From an uncultured Prevotella sp. (lineage in GTDB: Bacteria > Bacteroidota > Bacteroidia > Bacteroidales > Bacteroidaceae), in the NCBI GenBank assembly GCA_905234265.1, contig CAJOHJ010000018.1, forward strand, positions 1 through 39,263: a stretch of 39,263 bases of DNA. Direction: 5' to 3'. Both the position numbers and the translations under genes were made by a program. Positions within the stretch are counted from its first letter, which is position 1, and each line of letters starts with the position of its first letter. Of the stretch, positions 1-7,140 are shown in pieces. The notes under the pieces are model-generated. The model was not told where the DNA came from. It saw nothing but the letters and a program-made list of their open reading frames with translations, and made no database searches.

Positions 1-48
1 CAAATTGCACTATCTATCTTTAATCATACTTTAATGAATATCATATAT

Positions 49-3000
49 TTACCAATCGCTCATTCCATATTCAAAAGTATCATACAGGTTTCCTGACGTT
101 TTTTCACGCTGATATGAAGGAGTATATGCAGAACTGGAGTTTTTTGCCTCATGAATACGAGGACGTTTCTTTTTGGTCTTTCTGCGTTCAATTGTAGCGT
201 TAACCGAACTTTCAAACTCAGAGAGGGTGATTTCGGTTATCTTTTTATGCCCAATATTCTTAAGTGGAATTCGTTGCCCACGGACTGCAAAGAACATAAG
301 TGGATATATAAAATTACCCAACTCCGAATAGGTTGATATTTTTCGGCATCGCTTCACATCCCCCTCATATAATCTACCCCACCCAAACTGTTGGGGAATA
401 TCTTGATTACCGAAGATACGCATAACTGTATACAAAGCACATAAAGTTTTGTCCTTGAATAAGGTCATCAGAGCATTATCCAAATCAATACTGTGATCTT
501 CAAAGTACTTATAGTATTGTTCTTCAGAATTGAATGCATTTGTATTGACAGCTTCTTGTTGGTTGTTCTCTTGGATCGAGTGCTTTGGCTTAACTTCAAC
601 AGGAGCAGGCTCTGGAACTGTGGATTCTATTATTTCTATTTCTGCTATTGGTTTCACTGGTGCCGGTGCAGGAGCAGAAGTCGTCAACGCAGTTCTTTGA
701 GGCTGATAGTTTTCACCAGATGTTTGAATGTCCACAGCGTTCTCGTCAATTCTCACCTCATATAATCCAGAAGCACTTGTATACACGTTCGCTACTTGAT
801 GTGTTGTGACAAAAGTGTTTGATTCAATAAAGTCTCTTTTATTGAAAATCGCTTTCTCAATAACCTCAGAATTGAAGAGTGCAACCGATGTGCATTTGCG
901 GTTAGCAATACCGCATAGTTTGTTTATCTCAATAAGATTTTCATAACCATAACTGTCCGGATGCGGCAGGAGAATAAAGAGATAGTCACTTGCACGACTG
1001 ATAGCCACATTGATGATGTTTCGATTATTGAGCATAATCTTATCAGCAGCAACCTTAATGCCGGTAGGCGGATTCAACACAGTAATAATAATATCACACT
1101 GGTCTCCTTGGAACCCATGAATAGTACCTACCAATATCTCTACGTTTGAAGGAATATCCGTACGCTGTTCTATCATCTTATTGATAAGTTGGGCCTGCGG
1201 AGCATAAGGACATATTACACCTATTCGGACATCTTCTGCCACTTGTGCTTTTGCAAGATAAGCACACATTTCAACAGAGAAGATAGCCGAATAAACATGG
1301 ACATTGCTTCCCTGCAATTTCTTTGCCCCATATATACTATCAAAGCGTTCCACTCTGAAAGGCACAAAATTAACTTGTTGGGCTTTTATGCTCCCCGTTG
1401 GAAGATTGCGGGAATCCTTCAAGGTTCTATTATGCTTCAATTTGCCGTTGTAGCAGTATTCACTATATAGAGTGCCTATAGAAGGCAGTGAACGGAACTG
1501 TGTTCCGAGTTTCTCCACATTGAATTGGACGGGAATAGTTTTGGGATTCTCAAAATTATCCAGTTCTACCATTGTATAGATGTTTTCTCCCATCCATCCT
1601 TCTTCTCTGACTATCGGAGCAATCTGAAGTGGGTCACCTGCAACTATAATCTTGGTGTCAAGTTTGTATATAGCGTAAACTATTTGCACCAATGGTATCA
1701 TTGATGCTTCATCTACAATAACAAAATCCCACTCAATATCTCGGAGTAATTCATGCTCGGCCGATTGAGTAAACCCATCATAAGGGAGTCTGGCAATAGT
1801 AGAAACAACACAGCATTTGTCTTTTGTGTATAGATCGCTTGCACGGTCTATAAGAGCACCGCAGCTTTCTATGAATTCCTCACCAGTGGCAACAAAACGC
1901 CCGAGCCAACCATAACCGTCTTTAGATGTTTCTATAAGCTTTCGTGTAAGTACATCGCAAGCTTTGTTTGTTGGAGCAAGTACCAAAATCCTGCATGAGT
2001 CTAACTCCATCTTGTGTCGGATAATTTCCGCTAGGCGTGTGGTTTTACCAGTTCCTGGAGGGCCAAACACGAAACTAAGGTTGTCTGTCAAACCATCCCT
2101 GAAATTATAATCGTCCCCGTAAGGTAAATTATCAAACTCATTTTTTAGTTTGTGCATGATTTCGACTGGACTGTTGACATCAATCACAGCTTTTGAGCAT
2201 CGTGACCAATCAATTTGGTCAATCAGTTCCACATCACTTGCTTTAGCCTTTACTCGTAGTGTAAAGTCTTTAACGTTGGCCACTTCAAAGTCAAAAGTGA
2301 TGTCATCTCTATTGAAGAATGTGAACTTTACGGCGAAGCCTCCTAGATCCTCAATCCATATAGGAATGTTTCGAGATGGGTTTAACAGCTGATAAATTCT
2401 GTCAGATCCTTTTTCTTTATGGAAGCGTTCAAAGGTAATCTTAACACCATTCCTGTTTCCCATAGGCTCTGACGATGAATTGTATTCCAGTTCAAGTAAG
2501 GTTCTAAACCAGATTTTTGAATACTTTTCCAAATCGCCTACTTGTGCACGTTTGTTTTCTTCCTCTATTCGTCTGTTTGCTTCATCAGCCAATTTCTGTG
2601 TAATTTCGCTAACTCTTTCGTCTTGACTACGCTCCACTTTTGGGGGGCGGTCTGGGTATTGGTTTGTGGATGAAGACATCTCATCCAGATTCGTTTTACG
2701 CTGATTAGAGTGGAGAGTGTTGCTTTCGTCTGATGGTTCAGGACTTGACTGAGATTGCAAGGGCTGACGTGAGGCAGCTGCTTCTTTTTGCATTTTCTCC
2801 TCATACGCTTGCTTCCATTCTCGGAGTTGTTCAGCGGAAGTAATGCCCAAAGCTGCCGCAGCCCGTCCTAGTTCATTTTGATGAATTTGGCTATCGGTCG
2901 CACCAAGTTCCTTCAGTGATTTGGTCTTCTTTTCAATACCAAAGATTCTAATCTTATATTCGGCTTCTTCTAAGTCTTCTAAACTTACTTCATTGACGTT

Positions 3001-5721
3001 ATATGCTTTGTTATCAGTTAGAACTATCCATTTCTGCTCGAACAAATCATTCTTTAGAGTTGTTGCAATAGACTTTGTGTACATGGAATAATATTGATAT
3101 GTACATACCGTTTCCAGATACTTTTTTAAGTCATATTGTTCGGAAAGCCATTGCCAGATAGCTTTTGATAAATTAAGATTGAGAGACCGAATCTCGTCAA
3201 ATCCTTGTAGTTTATAATCTTCTATAGAGCACCATGTATACTTTTTTATATCATATTTGAGTTTCTCTTCATAAGAGAGTGAATATCTTTGTACTTTGAC
3301 GATTTTTGGGAAAGCACGTACACCTAAAAGATATATTATGCGTTTGAAGTCTTGAATCGAGTACTTATCAATAAAATGCTTATATGCTTCATACCTAATG
3401 TATTTTTGCGAGAATCCGAAGTATGAAACAAGTTCATCAGAATAATCATACAACCGCCCTATAGGAGTACAGGTTCCATTTGTATTCTTGGCGGTGAAGT
3501 TTGAAGAAAGGAACTCAATCTTTTCTTGCAATGAGCCATCATTCTTGTGCTTCTCGAAATAGTCAAAAACCAATGCAAGATCATCATTCAATTCTTCATC
3601 TGTAAGATGTACTGCAGCAGAATGTTTCTTAATGACAACGCTTTGTATGAAATCCCAGGAATCAGGTTCTTTTAAACCTAAATCCTTCAGAAATGTAGTT
3701 AGAAAATCTTCACTCAAATACTCGTCTGAAACAAACTGATATTCTTCCAAACTGCTAGCCAAAGGTAAATATACATTAGGCGCGCCAGACTGTAAGTATG
3801 GTGCAACCCAATTACCAGTAGACGTAAGAATAATAGGACTATACCTAAAAGGCATGTCCGACTTGGCCTTAGTTTTTTCTGATGGTGTCCATAAGTTACG
3901 TTGCTCACTGATAAGGTGGCGGTACAAACGTTTAGCCCACTTAAAGCCATGTTTTTCCATAAAAAGAGGAGTTATGGACGATGCAAGGTTCGTGCCATTA
4001 AAGGCATCTATATCAAGTTCATCCAATATACTTTCTACATAAGACTCCTTGCATATCTTTTGGGTTTGCTCACGTAGGAACTTCCAACTAACTTTTTCTT
4101 CTTCATCATAGTAATCATCATCTTCGTCATCGGCATATAGTTCTTCAAGTTGTTCATCGCTAATAATCTGCATCATTGATGTTGGACGACATATAAGGGC
4201 ACCTTGGCTCGATATGTATTGATCTCCGCGTCCTAATAGCATTTGCTCGTTTTCAAGAAGTCTTATATATTCATCTCTGAAAGTATTGTCGGCAATAGAA
4301 TAAAATCTATTATCTTTTGGCGGTATGAAATTGAAGATGTTTTCAGTTACCAAAAGATGACCTGTTTCCAATCCATAGTCTCTTAATATAAGTAGGGCTT
4401 CAGATGCGAGTTCTGCCAGTTTACTCTTTAGATTTGAGTTAACTTTATCATCCTTCAATTGCTGCCTGCTATCCACAAGCAAGAATGGAGCATGAACAAT
4501 ACAATGCAAATTAAAATTCTCTGCCGTTGGGAAAAAGCAGAATACCTTGCCACGGATTTCATCATCAAGGTCTCCGTCATCTTTCAAATGATAACCAACA
4601 GAAATGTACTGTTTGTATTTCTTTCTATCCGCATCTTCTATCTCGATTGGTTTGGTAAACATGTGCAATCTTTGATTGCGACCACTGTTTCTCAGATAAA
4701 GCAACTCATGAGTAATATCACCCTTGTTCCTTGTGAAAGTGATGGATTTGTCGTAAATGATTTTCTCTTCACCTGGAATCTCTATCACAACGGTTTTTAG
4801 ATTTCTAAGGAAAAGGATGGGATTATCAAGATTCTTCAATCTTTGTACGATTTCCTGATATGATGAAGCCGGAGAAGTGAATGGGAACATAAAAAGTGTT
4901 TCCCCTTCCTTTCGTCCGGGAAAATCTTCCTCTAACAGTGTAGGGATAATATACTGCTCTATCTTAAACCAGAAAGTGTCATCGTAAATGTGTGGTACTT
5001 GGGTATATTGGAATACAGCCTTAAAACCAACACCAAATTTACCGATAGTATTGCCTTTCTTTTCATCTTTAGTAGAGTTACCCACACCTGTAATTGCATT
5101 GATGTGTCCTTTGTTAACGGTATCAGACTCCAAAGATATAGTGAATTGAACAGTGCCATTATGTCTGAAGATAAGCCGTTCCTTTTCCAAGGTAAAAGTA
5201 GCTTCTGTAGCTTTTGCATCATCGGCGTTTTGTAACAATTCGTAAACAAAGTGAGCCTTTTCTTTGTATTTATCAACGACGCCAGCCCAAATGCCTTTAT
5301 AACCAGGTTTATTGAAAGTCCTTGCATCATCTTTCTTTTCTTGATGCAAAAGTTCAAATAGTTCTCTATCCCTATTGCTTAACTTGGGGTTATAGGAAGA
5401 TGCGCTATTCTCCTTTATTGCATTGTCTAACTCCACTTCTTTTGTAGGTGAAACGGTTTCCGATTCTGGTTTTAATACTACATCTTTAAGTCTAATATAT
5501 TTTGGCGGTACTGATTGTGTCTTATCGTAACAAGAATCGAAGAGTTGTGTTGCATCAACAAAATCGCCTAACTTATTAAAGCCAAGAGAACGGAAATTAA
5601 ATGCCGGGGCGAATTTAACAAGGTTTACCCATCCGCTACCATTTCTAGGAACAGTCTCTTTAGGCAAGGACTTGAAAGTAGAAATAAGCTTTTCTTTTTC
5701 TATCTCACTTATAAATGGCAT
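49..5721 (-). CDS. LOTUS-like / sacsin-type ATPase / SF1 helicase fusion protein
   Basis: A 1,890-residue protein, probably cytosolic. Residues about 8-66 resemble an OST-HTH/LOTUS fold (WVNLVKF, then GFNKLGDFVDATQLFD). Residues about 150-290 carry GHKL/sacsin N-terminal ATPase motifs: ELLQNADDA at 161-169, GVGNSTK at 212-218 and GKFGVGFKAVF from 227. A long middle region has an acidic patch near residue 535 and a Gln/Ser-rich linker near 1000-1070. The C-terminal part is a UPF1/COG1112-like SF1 helicase: GPPGTGKTT near 1220, VDEAS near 1337, then GDPLQ, GTIHGFQGD and NVAISRA near 1572. The last 250 residues contain a Pro/Ala-rich linker and a segment I do not recognise. Sacsin-type ATPases and SF1 helicases are both common in anti-phage proteins, so a defence role is inferred. 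The gene is AT-rich compared with lon onward and looks intact. The LOTUS call is the least certain part. Confidence 0.85.
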   Translation of the reverse strand: MPFISEIEKEKLISTFKSLPKETVPRNGSGWVNLVKFAPAFNFRSLGFNKLGDFVDATQLFDSCYDKTQSVPPKYIRLKDVVLKPESETVSPTKEVELDNAIKENSASSYNPKLSNRDRELFELLHQEKKDDARTFNKPGYKGIWAGVVDKYKEKAHFVYELLQNADDAKATEATFTLEKERLIFRHNGTVQFTISLESDTVNKGHINAITGVGNSTKDEKKGNTIGKFGVGFKAVFQYTQVPHIYDDTFWFKIEQYIIPTLLEEDFPGRKEGETLFMFPFTSPASSYQEIVQRLKNLDNPILFLRNLKTVVIEIPGEEKIIYDKSITFTRNKGDITHELLYLRNSGRNQRLHMFTKPIEIEDADRKKYKQYISVGYHLKDDGDLDDEIRGKVFCFFPTAENFNLHCIVHAPFLLVDSRQQLKDDKVNSNLKSKLAELASEALLILRDYGLETGHLLVTENIFNFIPPKDNRFYSIADNTFRDEYIRLLENEQMLLGRGDQYISSQGALICRPTSMMQIISDEQLEELYADDEDDDYYDEEEKVSWKFLREQTQKICKESYVESILDELDIDAFNGTNLASSITPLFMEKHGFKWAKRLYRHLISEQRNLWTPSEKTKAKSDMPFRYSPIILTSTGNWVAPYLQSGAPNVYLPLASSLEEYQFVSDEYLSEDFLTTFLKDLGLKEPDSWDFIQSVVIKKHSAAVHLTDEELNDDLALVFDYFEKHKNDGSLQEKIEFLSSNFTAKNTNGTCTPIGRLYDYSDELVSYFGFSQKYIRYEAYKHFIDKYSIQDFKRIIYLLGVRAFPKIVKVQRYSLSYEEKLKYDIKKYTWCSIEDYKLQGFDEIRSLNLNLSKAIWQWLSEQYDLKKYLETVCTYQYYSMYTKSIATTLKNDLFEQKWIVLTDNKAYNVNEVSLEDLEEAEYKIRIFGIEKKTKSLKELGATDSQIHQNELGRAAAALGITSAEQLREWKQAYEEKMQKEAAASRQPLQSQSSPEPSDESNTLHSNQRKTNLDEMSSSTNQYPDRPPKVERSQDERVSEITQKLADEANRRIEEENKRAQVGDLEKYSKIWFRTLLELEYNSSSEPMGNRNGVKITFERFHKEKGSDRIYQLLNPSRNIPIWIEDLGGFAVKFTFFNRDDITFDFEVANVKDFTLRVKAKASDVELIDQIDWSRCSKAVIDVNSPVEIMHKLKNEFDNLPYGDDYNFRDGLTDNLSFVFGPPGTGKTTRLAEIIRHKMELDSCRILVLAPTNKACDVLTRKLIETSKDGYGWLGRFVATGEEFIESCGALIDRASDLYTKDKCCVVSTIARLPYDGFTQSAEHELLRDIEWDFVIVDEASMIPLVQIVYAIYKLDTKIIVAGDPLQIAPIVREEGWMGENIYTMVELDNFENPKTIPVQFNVEKLGTQFRSLPSIGTLYSEYCYNGKLKHNRTLKDSRNLPTGSIKAQQVNFVPFRVERFDSIYGAKKLQGSNVHVYSAIFSVEMCAYLAKAQVAEDVRIGVICPYAPQAQLINKMIEQRTDIPSNVEILVGTIHGFQGDQCDIIITVLNPPTGIKVAADKIMLNNRNIINVAISRASDYLFILLPHPDSYGYENLIEINKLCGIANRKCTSVALFNSEVIEKAIFNKRDFIESNTFVTTHQVANVYTSASGLYEVRIDENAVDIQTSGENYQPQRTALTTSAPAPAPVKPIAEIEIIESTVPEPAPVEVKPKHSIQENNQQEAVNTNAFNSEEQYYKYFEDHSIDLDNALMTLFKDKTLCALYTVMRIFGNQDIPQQFGWGRLYEGDVKRCRKISTYSELGNFIYPLMFFAVRGQRIPLKNIGHKKITEITLSEFESSVNATIERRKTKKKRPRIHEAKNSSSAYTPSYQREKTSGNLYDTFEYGMSDW

Positions 5722-5745
5722 ATGCTTTTTCAGATTTTATAGATG

Positions 5746-5934
5746 TTACATTGTTTTACACTGTTCCTTGTTCACAACCCTATCTCTGAACAACTTCATA
5801 TTGGTGAAGTTACGTGAAATATTCTGCACAAGTTCTATATAGTTGTCGCTACCATCTTCCCATTTGTGGTAGAAGGGCTTTATTGAAACGCAGCCAGCGT
5901 CCCTCCTTGTATGCTTTGAACGCTTTAGCGCGAA
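5746..5934 (-). pseudogene. Open frame without start, possible C-terminus of the upstream small gene
   Basis: This minus-strand frame has no start codon. It runs from just after a TGA (5935-5937) to a TAA at 5746-5748. Its distal part translates to a plausible protein tail (KPFYHKWEDGSDNYIELVQ followed by NISRNFTNMKLFRDRVV) and overlaps the end of the 96-residue gene in another frame. Either a one-base indel split one gene or a deletion joined two gene remnants. The helicase start codon lies 24 bases further on. Confidence 0.35.
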
Positions 5935-6139
5935 TCATGTAACATTGACGGTCGTATGTGGCTTTCCCCTTGTTGTTCGCAGCAACAAGCATCTGCAGGT
6001 TTGCATACGACCAAAACAGCATCTCTCCAAAGCCATTGAACCTCGGATAGCGCTTCTCGTTCTCATGTAAGATATTCACTTCTTGCATATTGTCTTTATC
6101 TTCTTGTTCTCTTCTATCCTTCTTCCTTCTACGAGCCAT
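5849..6139 (-). CDS. Small hypothetical protein, possibly truncated by frameshift
   Basis: A 96-residue product with a very basic start (MARRRKKDRR) and a conserved-looking core (FNGFGEMLFWSYANLQML, then YDRQCYMIRAKAFKAYKEGRW). I do not recognise the family with confidence. The core looks like the front part of a longer protein. At its 3' end another minus-strand frame stays open from 5934 to a TAA at 5746-5748 and reads like real protein (KPFYHKWEDGSDNYIELVQ), so a frameshift may have cut the protein short. It lies between the XRE regulator and the helicase giant, all in the same direction, and may be co-transcribed with them. Confidence 0.55.
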   Translation of the reverse strand: MARRRKKDRREQEDKDNMQEVNILHENEKRYPRFNGFGEMLFWSYANLQMLVAANNKGKATYDRQCYMIRAKAFKAYKEGRWLRFNKALLPQMGRW

Positions 6140-6257
6140 CTACGAATCGTCTTCGAGCCATCTCAGAGGATATAAACTCGCTTTACGCTCCGCCTATACT
6201 CTGCCTATGCTACGCCTATACTCGGATATCACATCCACATCAGGTAACTTGACGAAG

Positions 6258-6479
6258 TCATACAGACTCCATGAACTTCTTATTGTACAATTCCTCTACA
6301 CCGACTTCTAATAGCTTCGCTATCTTTGCAAGGGTCTCAATGTCAGGCTGTGAAGAGTTGGTACACCATTTGGAGACTGTAGATGGACTCACTCCAAGTT
6401 CCTCGGATAACCATTTACTGGTTTTCTTCTGTTCCACTAACACTAATTTCAGGCGATTTACGTCTTGCATACATTTCAA
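6258..6479 (-). CDS. XRE-family (Cro/C1-type) transcriptional regulator
   Basis: A 73-residue, single-domain helix-turn-helix protein. The HTH reads TSKWLSEELGVSPSTVSKWC, followed by the usual helices IETLAKIAKLLEVGVEELY. ATG codons at 6479 and 6470 are both possible starts; MQDVNRL from the second fits the family better. Small XRE proteins of this kind often control restriction-modification, toxin or phage-derived genes. Here it precedes the small hypothetical gene and the helicase giant on the same strand, so it may autoregulate that cluster. The domain call is firm; the target is inferred. Confidence 0.85.
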   Translation of the reverse strand: MKCMQDVNRLKLVLVEQKKTSKWLSEELGVSPSTVSKWCTNSSQPDIETLAKIAKLLEVGVEELYNKKFMESV

Positions 6480-6483
6480 ATTT

Positions 6484-6690
6484 TTAGTTTGGGCGTAAAG
6501 TTAGTGAAAAATCTTCAATCAAAGCAATAATTACTTGTTTTTTAGAGTTTATTAAGTCTATGGAAATGAAAGATGCGGCAATCTCGCTTTTATGGTACAG
6601 GTCAACACCTCTGCCATCACGCAAGAGGAAACGAAGCCGAATGGTGCCATCGGTCTTACTCGTCCTCTTTACAATCGTTAGTCCTTTCAT
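6484..6690 (-). pseudogene. Truncated N-terminus of a tyrosine recombinase (integrase)
   Basis: From the ATG at 6688-6690 the frame gives about 68 residues: MKGLTIVKRTSKTDGTIRLR, then FLLRDGRGVDLYHKSEI. This resembles the N-terminal arm-binding region of Bacteroidales phage/ICE-type integrases (typically RLRF.L.DGR.V.LYHKSEI). After KSEI the similarity stops and the frame ends in an unrelated AT-rich tail. No core-binding or catalytic R-H-R-Y domain follows. The frame can be extended to 6771, but that part only reads through the palindromic repeats. It is most likely the remnant of the integrase that brought in the AT-rich cluster. Confidence 0.6.
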
Positions 6691-6723
6691 ACCTATTCTA
6701 TTATTAAAGCCTGTTTCAAATGC

Positions 6724-6800
6724 GGGTGTGTCAAAATAGGCACATCCTCTTTTTTCTCTTTTTTTGCGCAAAGAGGGTGTGTCAAAATAGGCACACCCTC
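6724..6800. repeat. Two copies of a palindromic 26-28 bp repeat
   Basis: Copy 1 (6724-6749) and copy 2 (6773-6800) share the core GTGTGTCAAAATAGGCACA. Copy 2 is a perfect inverted repeat: GAGGGTGTG at 6773-6781 pairs with CACACCCTC at 6792-6800. Copy 1 has a mismatch in the right arm. They lie just upstream of the integrase remnant, as an insertion-element end or an integration scar might. No transposase gene is present. Confidence 0.6.
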
Positions 6801-6824
6801 CAAACCAAATTATTGCACCACATT

Positions 6825-6853
6825 TTTGAAACGCTTTAATATATTTAACTTTG
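6825..6853 (+). promoter_or_regulatory. Possible promoter upstream of an orphan hairpin
   Basis: TTTG at 6825-6828 and TAACTTTG at 6846-6853 match the Bacteroidetes elements, though with a 17-bp spacer rather than 19-21. The predicted start is near 6859. No ORF follows before the strong hairpin at 6934-6978, so the product would be a short RNA of about 120 nt. Confidence 0.35.
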
Positions 6854-6933
6854 TAAAACCCTGATATTCAGCGCAAAATATTTCAAAGTTATTCTAAAGT
6901 ATTTCATATTTTGAATCCCAACGGAATCACTTG

Positions 6934-6978
6934 TTAAAATCCGCAAGAAACAGATATTTAGTTTCTTGCGGATTTTAA
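6934..6978 (+). terminator. Perfect 18-bp inverted repeat, likely terminator
   Basis: The left arm is 6934-6951 and the right arm 6961-6978, with a 9-base loop (AGATATTTA). The right arm ends in ATTTTAA and is followed by a T-rich run, as expected for a rho-independent terminator. It stands alone between a leftward integrase remnant and rightward lon, so it would end either a short RNA or a gene now lost. Confidence 0.6.
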
Positions 6979-7081
6979 TTTCTCATTCCCAATACGATTG
7001 ATTTCCTATAAAATGGGCATGTTTCGATAAAGTGCCATAATGTATAAAAAACATAATATTTTTCTTATCTCAGCATGTTAT

Positions 7082-7113
7082 TTTGGCTATTCGCTCATTT
7101 TTTTATAACTTTG
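7082..7113 (+). promoter_or_regulatory. lon promoter
   Basis: TTTG at 7082-7085, exactly 20 bp, then TAACTTTG at 7106-7113: a consensus Bacteroidetes sigma-70 promoter. Transcription should begin near 7119. This rules out translation from the upstream ATG at 7075 and supports a Lon start at 7123 or 7141. Confidence 0.75.
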
Positions 7114-7140
7114 CGGCTTGAAATGGAAGAAACAGTAACA

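Noticed and set aside
6911..6930. A short stretch resembling the 3' end of a tRNA (TTTGAATCCCAACGGAATCAC-like)
   Set aside because: No matching 5' half or cloverleaf was found, so at most a weak hint of an attachment site.
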